Counted from the first letter of the stretch, positions 1 to 8,306 are shown. The stretch is 14,675 nucleotides of DNA from Chytridium lagenaria (GCA_025449115.1 JAHLKC010000321.1:1-14675), one strand, 5' to 3'. Numbers and translations are program-made. Notes: generated by a model not told the origin, from the letters alone.

Positions 1-496
1 GACCTGGAACTAAAAGAGAGAGAGGTGAGTGAGAGGGAGGTATATATATAGGTATTTTTCTTCTCAATTTGGTCGTAATGAGGTAAAAAAAAAAGACTCT
101 TGGCTTTACAGATGGAATACATACAAAGGAGAGTAGAGAAGACGGGTAGCAGCGGGGAGGGAGGGCACCTCCATCTGAATAGCCCAGAAACCCGTCTCAA
201 TGTTGGAAGGAACGACGGTAGAAAAGGTACCAGCCGAGGCGGGGATGTTGGATTGGATGGTAGAGAAACGGGTACCCGAGTTCTCGTTGTTGGGTCACGG
301 TAAGCGTTGCCAGTGAAGGTTGACGGTGCCGGAAGAGAGTCGGCCTGGTTCACGGTCCAAGTGATTTGGACAGTGTCTCCGGTCTTGAATTGGGAGTTGA
401 CAAAGGGACGGACGACGGTGATGGGGAGAGGCCCTGGGAGAGGACAGGGGAGGCCACAAGGACAAAGAGAGCGAGGATGAGAGTAGCGGCGTACAT
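1..496 (-). CDS. Partial, frameshifted copy of the Kre9/Knh1-like GPI wall protein gene
   Basis: This is a head-to-head copy of the gene at 746-1485. The start codon is the complement of 494-496, exon 1 runs down to about 122, the intron is about 122-10, and only nine bases of exon 2 (9-1) are inside the window. The protein start (signal peptide beginning MYAATLIL) matches the intact copy. Four single-base indels (near 431, 339, 302 and 293) break the frame, and a lost G at the exon-intron junction damages the donor. There is no substitution relative to the intact copy, so these breaks look more like homopolymer sequencing errors than true decay. If real, the copy would be a very young pseudogene. 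The rest of exon 2, coding for the Ser/Thr tail and GPI signal, lies outside the window. Confidence 0.75.
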
Positions 497-505
497 TGAT
501 GTGTT
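1..505. repeat. Left arm of a large inverted repeat
   Basis: This segment is the reverse complement of 737-1242. Comparing both arms base by base I find no substitution, only seven one-base length differences, all in mononucleotide runs: a T run near 55-59, an A run near 85-94, a single C at the splice junction near 122, a G run near 293, an extra A near 302, a G near 339 and a G near 431. The arm is cut by the window edge inside exon 2 of the gene it carries and ends 9 nt upstream of the start codon. It may be a real head-to-head duplication or an assembly or amplification fold-back. Confidence 0.93.
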
Positions 506-736
506 CTTTTGTCGAATGAATGAATGATTAGTGTGAGAATAAAAGATGAAAATAATAATAAAAAAGAGAGTGTGAGCTGTTTAGAATGAGTGAGTGGGAA
601 AGTCGTGTATTTTCTCAAATAGAAAATAAAAGAAAATAAAAGAAGAAAAAGGGGTTTTAGTATAGAACATTCATTCATTCATTGAATGATATGGTAAAAT
701 TAGTAAAGTATATAGTCCGATATATGGGATGTATGT
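506..736. promoter_or_regulatory. Spacer between divergent Kre9-like copies, putative bidirectional promoter
   Basis: This 231-bp A+T-rich stretch separates the two start codons. It is not itself palindromic, but a (CATT)3 motif faces each gene: complement of 515-527 for the left copy and 669-681 for the right copy. A polypyrimidine/polypurine tract lies at about 554-655, as is common in fungal promoters. No clear TATA box decides the start site. The role as promoter is inferred from position. Confidence 0.4.
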
Positions 737-1242
737 AACACATCAATGTACGCCGCTACTCTCATCCTCGCTCTCTTTGTCCTTGTGGCCTCCCCTGTCC
801 TCTCCCAGGGCCCTCTCCCCATCACCGTCGTCCGTCCCTTTGTCAACTCCCAATTCAAGACCGGAGACACTGTCCAAATCACTTGGACCGTGAACCAGGC
901 CGACCTCTCTTCCGGCACCGTCAACCTTCACTGGCAACGCTACCGTGACCCCAACAACGAGAACTCGGGTACCCGTTTCTCTACCATCCAATCCAACATC
1001 CCCGCCTCGGCTGGTACCTTTTCTACCGTCGTTCCTTCCAACATTGAGACGGGTTTCTGGGCTATTCAGATGGAGGTGCCCTCCCTCCCCGCTGCTACCC
1101 GTCTTCTCTACTCTCCTTTGGTATGTATTCCATCTGTAAAGCCAAGAGTCTTTTTTTTTACCTCATTACGACCAAATTGAGAAGAAAATACCTATATATA
1201 TACCTCCCTCTCACTCACCTCTCTCTCTTTTAGTTCCAGGTC
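737..1242. repeat. Right arm of the large inverted repeat
   Basis: This is the mirror of 1-505. It begins 9 nt before the start codon at 746 and covers exon 1, the 113-bp intron and the first nine bases of exon 2. The reading frame is intact here, unlike in the left arm. Confidence 0.93.
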
Positions 1243-1485
1243 ACCCGTGATGGCGCCGTCTCCGTCTCTGCTCCCCCCGTCAACACTGCCACCGTGAGCG
1301 CCGCCCCCCGTTCCACCCTCGCCACCACCACCTCCTCTAGACAAACCGGTGCCAACGTCCCCACCACCTCTGTCAAGCCTGCCACCACCGCTGCCGCCGC
1401 TACCACCACCACCACCTCGTCCGCTGGTTCCCTTGCGGCCTCGCTTTTCGCAGTGATGGCACCTGTTGTTGTTGCGCTTTTCTGA
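746..1485 (+). CDS. Kre9/Knh1-like, Ser/Thr-rich GPI-anchored cell-surface protein
   Basis: Two exons (746-1120 and 1234-1485) flank a 113-bp intron with donor GTATGT and acceptor TTTTAG, giving 208 residues. Residues 1-20 are a classic signal peptide (cleavage after VLS, before QGPLP). Residues about 24-130 match the Kre9/Knh1 N-terminal family: an opening 'ITVVRPFVNSQFKTGDTVQI' strand, then TWTV, VNLHWQR, SNIPASAGTFS and a GFWAIQME strand. Residues about 135-190 are Thr/Ser/Pro/Ala-rich, a likely O-mannosylated stalk, and the last about 20 residues are hydrophobic (FAVMAPVVVALF) after small residues, which fits a GPI-attachment signal. In fungi such proteins sit at the plasma membrane or in the wall and are linked to beta-glucan assembly; the exact role here is inferred. 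Codon use is strongly C-ending throughout. A near-identical inverted copy lies upstream. Confidence 0.85.
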
Positions 1486-1804
1486 GCAATGTTGGGAGAT
1501 TTGTTTTTTTCATTGTCGTGATTATGGTGTAGTTTTCTTTGAGTGTTGTGTCTTTTTGTCGTCTCTTGCTTATTCAGTACACTTTTTTAAATACAGTATT
1601 TTTTCTTTAGAAAAGTATGTCGTTCTATTTCTTTTTTGAGTTATCACTGTAGGATTCAACCCCCAGCACTGCACCTGTAAAAACAAGAGTCCATGCATCC
1701 ATACATGCATATTGCATGTCAATATGCTTTAAAAACTAGTATCAAAATCATCCATATATCTACAACATCCACTTGATTCAAATTGTCAATAAACCTCCTT
1801 TATC
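1486..1804. other. Intergenic region after the Kre9-like gene
   Basis: This holds the T-rich 3' untranslated region of the Kre9-like gene (to about 1620) and the upstream region of the next gene. The only notable structure is an imperfect palindrome of CATGCATATTGCATG type around 1690-1730. I see no gene. Confidence 0.5.
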
Positions 1805-2100
1805 ATGAACGCCAGCGACATTGAAGCACAGGTATCCCACCCCCACCTCCCCATGTCTAACCCAAAAAGATCCGTGAACTCTCATCCAACATTGCAAAAC
1901 TCTGCGAATCCAACATCCAGCTCCTTCAAGCCCTTGAATCGGGACCCGATACTGATTTTGAGCAGGTGAAGAGACTTTTGTTGGGTGTTTTAATGTGGGT
2001 ATTTTAGGCGATTGAAGAGAATAAGGTGGCGATTGCACGGAGGGTGCAGCTTATTGAGGAGTTGAAGATGGGGGTGAAGGTGGAGGGGCATTATTTGTGA
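1805..2100 (+). CDS. Small coiled-coil protein, 71 residues, possibly Tma17/ADC17-like
   Basis: Three exons (1805-1831, 1870-1965, 2008-2100) are separated by introns of 38 bp (GTATCC...AAAAAG, with a CTAAC branch site) and 42 bp (GTGAAG...TTTTAG). Splicing gives one clean frame of 71 residues from MNASDIEAQI to a C-terminus GHYL. The protein is highly charged and predicted helical: an N-terminal helix (IRELSSNIAKLCESNIQLLQ), an acidic linker, and a second helix (FEQAIEENKVAIARRVQLIE). The two-helix hairpin, with a 'SN' near the end of helix 1 and 'EN..I' in helix 2, recalls the proteasome-assembly/translation-associated Tma17 (ADC17) family, but the resemblance is from memory and weak. The exons are too short to show as a single open frame, yet phase agreement at both junctions supports a real gene. 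Confidence 0.7.
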
Positions 2101-2234
2101 AGGGGGTTTGTGGAAGATGGGTGTGAAGGTGGTGGAGGGGCATTATTTGTGAAGGGAAGGTGAAGATGGGGGTGAAGGTGGTGGAGGGGCATTATTTGTA
2201 AAGGGGGTTTGTTGAAGATGGGTGTGCGGGTATA
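2061..2234 (+). repeat. Tandem repeat, about 50 bp x 3.5, built from the end of a coding exon
   Basis: Units start near 2061, 2110, 2160 and 2211 and share GAAGATGGG(G/T)GTGAAGGTGG followed by GGGGCATTATTTGT and a G-rich tail. The first unit contains the last codons and stop of the 71-residue gene, so the 3' end of the coding exon was duplicated downstream. A more degenerate copy may continue to about 2290. Confidence 0.8.
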
Positions 2235-2774
2235 AAGTGGTCATGGAGGTTGTAGATTAGGGGTAGAGGAGTGGCGTTATGTGTGAAGGGGAAGACGGAA
2301 GGAGGAGTTGGGGGGTAGATGAAGGAGATGTGTAAAGAGATCAACGCCGAGATTTGTATTTATCGATTCAAGGGGAGGTATGGACATGTGTGTTTTCGTG
2401 GATGGGGTTGATGGTTCGCATACCATGTTGACAATAAATAACCCAAAAGTCTCTATATTTCATTTTCGACTTTTGTAGAAACGAGGAAAGAGAGAAAAGG
2501 GTGTGAGGGAAAGTGTTTTATTTCTTCCCAGTGTTGGCGGTTTGTTGTTTAAAAAAATACCCAACACTGGGTCCATTTCGTTTTTCTGAGATGATTGCAG
2601 GAGACTCTGGCTTTTAAAGATATCGGCCCACCTCGGACCACCAAACTACTATAGTAATGAAATGACGCTTTAAAACTCTTGTATAAGTCAACAAAAACTA
2701 CAGATTTAACGTCTTTTTATATAAATTCCAAAGATATGAGGAGACCCAAAAAACAAACAAAAAAAAACAAACGC
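2235..2774. other. Intergenic region between convergent genes
   Basis: This is an A+T-rich region with a G-rich start, an AATAAA-like motif near 2433 that could serve the 71-residue gene, and a hairpin at 2527-2571. I see no coding region on either strand. Confidence 0.5.
2527..2571. repeat. Perfect 11-bp inverted repeat with 23-nt loop
   Basis: CCCAGTGTTGG at 2527-2537 pairs exactly with CCAACACTGGG at 2561-2571. The loop ends in an A run. It lies between convergent genes and could be a transcript-end hairpin or the remains of a small inverted-repeat element. Confidence 0.6.
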
Positions 2775-2780
2775 TTTATT
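2775..2780 (-). terminator. Polyadenylation signal AATAAA for the DUF1475-like gene
   Basis: The plus strand TTTATT reads AATAAA on the minus strand, 75 nt past the stop codon at 2855-2857, a normal distance for a fungal cleavage signal. Confidence 0.45.
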
Positions 2781-2854
2781 CCATAAGCATAGATAAGAAT
2801 GAGATACCCAAGATATGTACACAAACAAAACGGTTTCTCCGGATGTTCATTTCC

Positions 2855-3830
2855 TCATCCCGAGATGGTTTGATATTCATGATGGTTTGACCCGAAAAAG
2901 GGGATAGGCTTGGTGGATAGAATGGCTTCCCGGATATTGGAAGCACCGATCGTGGCAAGGAGGACGTAGATGCACTGTTCCCGGAAATAAAACGGTTAAG
3001 AAAGCAGGTACCGAATGGGGAGGGTGTGAATTGGAAAGTTTGGATGTAAAAAAAGTTTGGAAAGTGAACGACAAAGATAAAAAGGGGTTTGGAAAGTAAA
3101 CGATTCCAAACGACAAATATAAAAAACCGTGTGCAAAGTGAACAGCAAACAAAACAAAAACAAATGAAAGAGGGTTACGGAAAAACAAAAACACACTCAC
3201 CCCAAACCCATTCCCACCCACCAACAACCCCACAACAAAAAACACACAAACCCCAACCCTCCCCCACTCTCTCACCACCACATAACTAATCGCAAACAAA
3301 ACCCCCTCAAAACTATCCACAAACGTAGTCCAATTCCACGGTTCACCCCTAATCCTCCTCCACCCCTCCCCAGGCTCCTCCAACAAAAACGCCCTCCCAA
3401 TCACCCCAACATAAACCACCAAATTCATCGCCACCAACCCCCTAAACACCCAAACCCCCATCACATTCACCCCCCCCCGTTTCCCCTCCAACCACGCCCC
3501 CCTCAAACTCCGAGCCTGGATCACCATCAACGCAGCACCCATCCCAACAACAGGGTTCCCCAACCCTGCCGTGATGCCACCCGTCAATAGAGCGAGGAGA
3601 GGGGATTCAGAGGTGTGAAGAGCGATGAAGGTGGCGCCTAAGGGGATGGAAGCGATGTAGTCGAATAAGGCGGTGATGGCCCATGGGCTTTGAAGGAGTT
3701 TGGTGAATCCGATGGAGATGGGTTCTTTTTGGAAGGAGGTGGTGACGTTGTAGATGACGTAGATGCTGAAGGTGGTGTGGAGGAGGATGAGGAGGAGACG
3801 GAGGACGGTGGCGTGAAGGGGAGCGGACAT
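2855..3830 (-). CDS. Multi-pass membrane protein with two DUF1475-like modules
   Basis: Exon 1 (3830-3201, 210 codons) and exon 2 (2974-2855) join across a 226-bp intron (GTGAGT...AACAG) in phase 0, giving 249 residues. About six to seven hydrophobic segments are visible. Two similar halves appear: residues 48-110 (SPWAITALFDY, later LGNPVVG) and 163-220 (EPWNWTTFVDSF, later GGNGFG then CIYVLLATIGA). A Pro-Trp, an Asp about seven residues on and a late Gly-Asn are shared, as in DUF1475 membrane proteins of bacteria and plants, whose function is unknown. The end HHEYQTISG is polar and probably cytosolic. Splicing into this frame is preferred because reading through the donor leaves the conserved second module incomplete. 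Coding bases switch from C-rich (5' half) to G/T-rich (3' half) near 3560. Confidence 0.65.
3031..3150. repeat. Degenerate tandem repeat inside the DUF1475-like intron
   Basis: The motif TTTGGAAAGTRAACGA, followed by A-rich bases, recurs at about 3055 and 3089, with weaker copies either side (GGAAAGTTTGG near 3033, GCAAAGTGAACAG near 3134). It accounts for most of the excess length of this 226-bp intron. Confidence 0.6.
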
Positions 3831-4119
3831 GTTGCAGCTTATATTTTCTAGGTGGAATAGAGGTTTGGAGATGATGGAGGTAGTGGGGGGGGAGGGTTTT
3901 ATGTAGGGGTGTGGTGGAAGGGGTGGTCAAGCAGAGACGGGTGAGGGGATCGGAGATCGTGATTTGTATTTTTTTTTTTATAACTTACGGATAAATAAAG
4001 ATTCGGCATTGTAGTGCGGGAAAACTCGACCCGTTTTGCGGAAAACAACACTGGTTCAAATAAACCACAAGACAGCAGCACCCAAAGCAACGCCTTTTCA
4101 CGGGTATTGTAAAACTCTG
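3831..4119. other. Intergenic region upstream of the DUF1475-like gene
   Basis: This 0.3-kb stretch holds the presumed promoter of the minus-strand DUF1475-like gene and the 3' flank of the LOG gene. It includes a C run on the minus strand near 3885-3895 and a T run near 3969-3979. No gene is seen. Confidence 0.45.
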
Positions 4120-4125
4120 TTTATT
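4120..4125 (-). terminator. Polyadenylation-like AATAAA overlapping the LOG stop codon
   Basis: Read on the minus strand, AATAAA begins in the TAA stop of the LOG gene (4125-4127). Its position at the stop is unusually close, so its use as the real signal is uncertain. Confidence 0.3.
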
Positions 4126-5214
4126 TATATCATCATCTCCAAAACCACCTTCCATCCTTTCACTTTCCAATCATCCCCAACCCAATCCTTTCCAGGTATC
4201 TCACACAGGCTTATCCGTCCCATCCTCCAATTAATAGGATAAGCCCCCGTCGTCTTCCGATACGCATCCACCGCGTCCAAAGCCTCTTTTGCGGGAATCC
4301 ACAAACACCATGATATTCCGATTTTTCCGATCGAATAAACCCCTTGGTCACCCCGTTATCAAGGAGTTGCTTGAGGGGATCGTAAAAGTGATGGACGTTG
4401 ATGACGATGATGGGTTTGGCGTGGATGGAGAGTTGGGACCAGGTGACGACTTCGAGGAGTTCTTCAAAGGTGCCTGGAAGGTTGGGGAAATTGAGAGAAG
4501 GTGGGAAAAGAAATTGAGAGAGAGCAGGTGGGAAAAGAGAATTGAGAAAGAGCAGGTGGAAACAGAGATTGAGAAAGAGAAGGTTGGAACAGAGCGATTG
4601 AAAAAGAGCATTTAATGAACGTTCGGATGAAACGCAAAAAGAAATAGAAGACGACGGTGATGAAAAATATCATTTAATGAACGTTCGGGATGTTGAAACG
4701 CCAAAAGGAAATAGTAAAAGACGACGGCGATAAAAACGATACTCACCATGTCCACCAGGCAACGCAATAAACGCATCACAATGCTTATTCATCGTCGCCT
4801 TTCTCGTATGCATATCCTACAAAAAACCTTAGAAAAAATCATCACACCTCTTTCATACCGGCACAAAAATCGTTTCCCCCGCCATCGACATCCCTTCAAT
4901 CTTAGTCTACAAACAAACAACCATCAGCTTCCCACTAACCCAAACAAAACCCTCACCATCGCCTGCGGAATAACTCCCAACACCTTCCCCCCATTCTCAG
5001 CAACCGTTTCCGCCATCACCCCCATCAATCCCTTATTCCTAAAAGGCATGAACAAAACATCATAAAAAGGATTTAAATACCCTCCACCGTATACAAGCCG
5101 GATACCACGATCCGCCATCATCTTGCCAAGAACTTGCGCTTCTGATTTAAAGATGGGGTCCGTCCCGAACCCGGATCCGCAGAAGACGGTGATGCTGTTG
5201 ATTGTTGATGTCAT
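4125..5214 (-). CDS. LOG: LOG-family cytokinin riboside 5'-monophosphate phosphoribohydrolase
   Basis: Five exons (5214-5081, 5038-4957, 4906-4859, 4816-4747, 4473-4125) are joined by introns of 42, 50, 42 and 273 bp, all phase-consistent. The family signature is complete: N-terminal Rossmann strand (SITVFCGSG), RLVYGGG at 39-45 followed by KGLMG, GGKVLGVIP, DMHTRKATM at 89-97 with the substrate-binding Arg, and PGGHGTFEE at 108-116 with catalytic glutamates. LOG enzymes hydrolyse (cytokinin) nucleoside monophosphates to free base and ribose 5-phosphate in the cytosol; the older name is lysine decarboxylase-like. After GFIR in exon 5 the frame must shift twice, near 4321-4328 (A run) and near 4291-4297 (C run), to reach VFVDS and EALDAVDAYRKTTGAYPINW. 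The C-terminus after that is Trp/Lys-rich. These breaks are probably sequence errors. Intron 4 is swollen by minisatellites. Confidence 0.85.
4486..4608. repeat. Minisatellite (about 27 bp x 4-5) inside LOG intron 4
   Basis: Units of the form GAAATTGAGAGAGAGCAGGT followed by GGGAAAA recur about five times with growing divergence. The plus strand happens to stay open and would encode a Glu/Lys helix, but this is a by-product of the 27-bp period. It lies wholly inside the intron of the minus-strand gene. Confidence 0.8.
4609..4739. repeat. 62-bp diverged direct duplication inside LOG intron 4
   Basis: CATTTAATGAACGTTCGG starts at 4609 and again at 4671. Both copies go on with GAAACGC..AAA..GAAATAG and a GACGACGGYGAT motif, with several small indels between them. 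It extends nearly to the intron's donor site at 4746. Confidence 0.8.
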
Positions 5215-5730
5215 GGTTTTTTGGTACGTTTTTTTTTTTTTGAAGTTGGGGGTGACATGGTAACGGCGTTTTTATGTCCAACGGCGACGACTCGGCCACT
5301 TTGAACTGCAAAAAGACCAATATCATGGTGATTTAGAAATGCATTTCCACGATGGTGGTCAGCCCCCATGTCATTTACAAAGATATGTCCATCGCCAGCA
5401 AGGCGCTATGCTGTAATCTCAACGTGGCTTCACAATAAGACGGGAAGTTGAAGAATACCTTGTAGAAAGCAAGTTGTAAAAGAACTTTACTTTTTCCCTT
5501 TAAACGACTATCTCATCTCTACACTTTTATCCTAAAATGACCATATTACGATATTATTTTCACAAGTACTGCCCCTAGCCGTCCCCCCACACCTCAAGTT
5601 GGCTCATGAAAAGAATGCCAGTTTCCCAAAACGTACCAAGACTTTGGTAATATTATCCCAACCCATCCACTTTTCATCTCCTCAAAGCTGGTAAATCCAT
5701 GCGTTAATCCCCACGGATCAAGAACCTTTA
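5215..5730. other. Divergent intergenic region between LOG and a membrane protein gene
   Basis: This 516-bp spacer should hold both promoters. A pure T run at about 5229-5240 lies just upstream of the LOG start. On the minus strand about 5398-5213 remains open for some 60 codons and looks protein-like, without a good start and not in frame with LOG. No certain gene is assigned. Confidence 0.4.
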
Positions 5731-6754
5731 ATGAGCAACAATTCAAAGTCTCTACTCAAACCTTCCTTCTACATGGGCACCACAAAAGCAGAACCATCTG
5801 GATGGTTCAATACCATCAACGAAGCGAGGTGCCTCAACACCATGATAAAACCAATATCTTTATACGCTACCATGTCCACGATGGGGTTAGTCGCCATCAA
5901 GTATATCTTGAGCAACTCTGTGATTGATCAAACAGATAAAGTGCCGTTCATGGATGACACTAAAGTCTTTGGAGTGTTCCTCAACTTCATCCCAGGGTAA
6001 GTATTTCTATTTAGTGCCCATGGTTAAAACTTCCACAAGTATTATAATGGCGAGTTTTTATGCAAAGAAAAAACTGTGGTTTAACCCACACATGGACTAT
6101 ATGCTTCTTGCGACACCCATCATCGCGCTGGGTCCGTTACTTTGGTCGTTAACAAGGAAATCCCTCATAGAAGCATCATATCAGATCATCCTCCCAACAT
6201 GTCTTTTACCGACTTTTTTAAATCCATTACTGTATTGGAACGACGAGCTTGGTTTGACTGCACTCATTCGACTCTGCGCTCTTCAATCTCTTGTTTATTA
6301 TTTAATGGTATCGTATAATTTGTAAGTTCGTCGTGTTTATAATGAGATGTATTGATGGTGGGGGTTTTTAGGACAGTCAGTGTCGTCTTTTTGTCGATAT
6401 CAAGGACGACAAGTGGTTCAGTGAGTGTTGTGGATATGGTGAAATCTGTCTGCTTGTTTGGGATTGTGTAAGTGGTTTTTAGTCGTTATCTTTTCGTTGT
6501 GGGTTTGCATCGAGGGTGTTGATGTGATTATAGATTTCCCATTTTACGGTATATTTCGTCGCAATTAGCGCGTCGTGGTTTAAAGTTGTATTCAACTAAG
6601 GAGCCTACAAATATTGAAGAAGAAAGGACTCTGAATTACAATACTGTAAGCCCACTTTTTTTTTATTTTTTTTTTTTATCTTTTACTTTATAACTATAAC
6701 CGATTGCCCTGTCTAATCAAAAAACACACACAGTTTAGGTTTATAGTCTGGTAA
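5731..6754 (+). CDS. Unidentified multi-pass membrane protein, possibly the 5' part of a larger gene
   Basis: Five exons can be joined in phase: 5731-5996, 6040-6321 (acceptor could also be at 6054), 6372-6467, 6534-6645 and 6734-6754, with introns of 43, 50, 66 and 88 bp starting GTAAGT or GTAAGC. The product is about 258 residues. Hydrophobic segments include YATMSTMGLVAIKYIL, YMLLATPIIALGPLLW, IILPTCLLPTFLNPLLYW, LIRLCALQSLVYYLMV, SVVFLSI and VCLFGIVFPILRYI, so at least five or six membrane passes. The last exon (FRFIVW, then stop) is tiny and doubtful. I do not recognise the family. Only 57 bp separate its stop from the next start, and both are membrane proteins on the same strand, so the two may be one gene split by an indel. 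Confidence 0.55.
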
Positions 6755-6811
6755 CATACCATTGCCATCATATCAAACTCACAGTTTTTGTCACCTCTAT
6801 AAAGTCAAGAT

Positions 6812-8306
6812 ATGGTCTGGAGTTCATTAAGCAACCTTCTTCTCGCTGAAATCCGCGACAACACCACCTTCACCATCGCCGTCATATGCTCCCACATCGT
6901 CATCTTTGCGAGTCGAATCTTTTCTGCAGCGACATTTAGACGGTTACAGTTGGAGCGGAAAGGAAAGACGACACCGATTTTAAGCGAGACATACCATCAG
7001 GTTCAGAAACACGTGATCATGAATGTGACGGATGTTCAAAAAACCAAACCGTCCTTGATGCGATTAACGGAAGATTCACCCCCTGATTATAAAAAGAAGA
7101 GCTTACACCGAATCACCGTGCGATTTCACAAAACGAGGATAATGATCTTGTGAATGTCTTGGTTCCCGATCCTCCTTCCATACCGTTATTCACGCCAATT
7201 TCTGAAGAAACCCGTTTTGCATTCCACAACCTCGCCTCCATGTTTTCCGAATGGTGCAGTCGTATCGCCGCGTTCCTCATCACGCTCCTCTTCACCACCA
7301 CACCCCACAATCCACATGGACGCAATGTCGAGATCCCCTTTCATTCCAGACACACCTGATCCGAGGTGTTGTGATCACGGTGATAAGTTTATTCATGGAT
7401 GCGTGTGAATTGATGGTGGAGGTGAAAGTGACGAGAGCGGATTTGAAGGAGGTTGTGGAGGAGTTTGAGAGGATGAAGGTGGATTGGTCTGTGTATTTTC
7501 AGATGGCGTTGTTGGGGTTTGCGGCGTGTGGGGGCTTTTGTGATTGTTATGCCGGGGATTTTGGAGAGTGGGAATGAGTGTTTTAAAGCTGGGAGGAGGG
7601 ATTGGTGTAAGGAGGGGGGGGGGTTGGCTTATTCTTCTGGTCTTGCACCCGTTCATCATAACCTTGTATATGAAAGTATAGTGTAGATAGATAGATAATT
7701 TTTACGTGTTCATTTCAAGAAGTAGTTGTTAAAAAGAACGAAGCACACGTTTTAGATCGACAGCTGACCACCCCCAACTGGGCCCGCTACCTGACTCGAA
7801 CCTCCTTGGGTCCTGTTGGTTTTGGAAAGGTAGAAAATCAAGCATCAAAGCAGAAAGATCAGCATTCGCCGTTATGGAAATAGCGAGAGAATAGGAGAAT
7901 CAAAGGATGGTTTTTGGGAGGACATGAGGAAATGGTTACGTCTTGATAATGAAGGGAGTGATGAGGCGGGGTATACTCACCACTCAAAGAGATTGCTATT
8001 TGGATACATTATAGGAGCCAAGTATAAATATGTCGAAATAGTGAATCAACACCAAGAGTCGACACCCCAGGCGTTCCGTTGACGTGTTGAGAAGTATGAG
8101 CAGGGACTTTCAATCGATCGTGTCGCTCTTGCGTCCATCAAAAGATATGGCCGGATGCGGCGGTGTTTGGGGATGCTGAAACAACAACTGAGGATGATGC
8201 GAAGGAGTGAGTGGAGGCGATTATTGTTTACGATCTCTAACCATAACTGGTTTCTTTTTGTTGTGTTGTGCCATGTATCCTTAGACACGCTTCTGTTGTG
8301 GTATAG
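6812..8306 (+). CDS. Unidentified multi-pass membrane protein with long polar tail, multiply frameshifted
   Basis: Start at 6812 gives MVWSSLSNLLLAEIRDN and a membrane segment (FTIAVICSHIVIFASRIF). Protein-like sequence continues to 8306 only if the frame is corrected near 7092 (A run), 7335-7355, 7531-7536 (G run), 7870, 7965-8015, 8083 and 8155. Further hydrophobic segments are SRIAAFLITLLFTT, LIRGVVITVISLFM and ALLGFAACGAFVIVMPGI. Introns fit at 7676-7722 (GTATAG...GAAG), 7971-8014 (44 bp) and 8207-8284 (GTGAGT, CTAAC, TTAG). After the last membrane segment comes a polar tail (for example NEAHVLDRQLTTPNWARYL, later SMSRDFQSIVSLLRPSKDMA and an acidic end TTTEDDAKE|HASVVV). Architecture, four or more passes plus a cytosolic tail, suggests a receptor or transporter, but no family motif is recognised. 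It may be a decayed gene or one hit by sequencing indels. Confidence 0.5.

Noticed and set aside
4289..4615. Plus-strand open frame rich in Glu/Lys
   Set aside because: It overlaps LOG exon 5 and intron 4 in antisense; its regular sequence comes from the 27-bp minisatellite.
7770..7830. tRNA-like B box on the minus strand (GGTTCGAGTC)
   Set aside because: No A box, and the arm around the loop cannot form a T stem. The plus strand reads better as protein (NWARYLTRTSLG).
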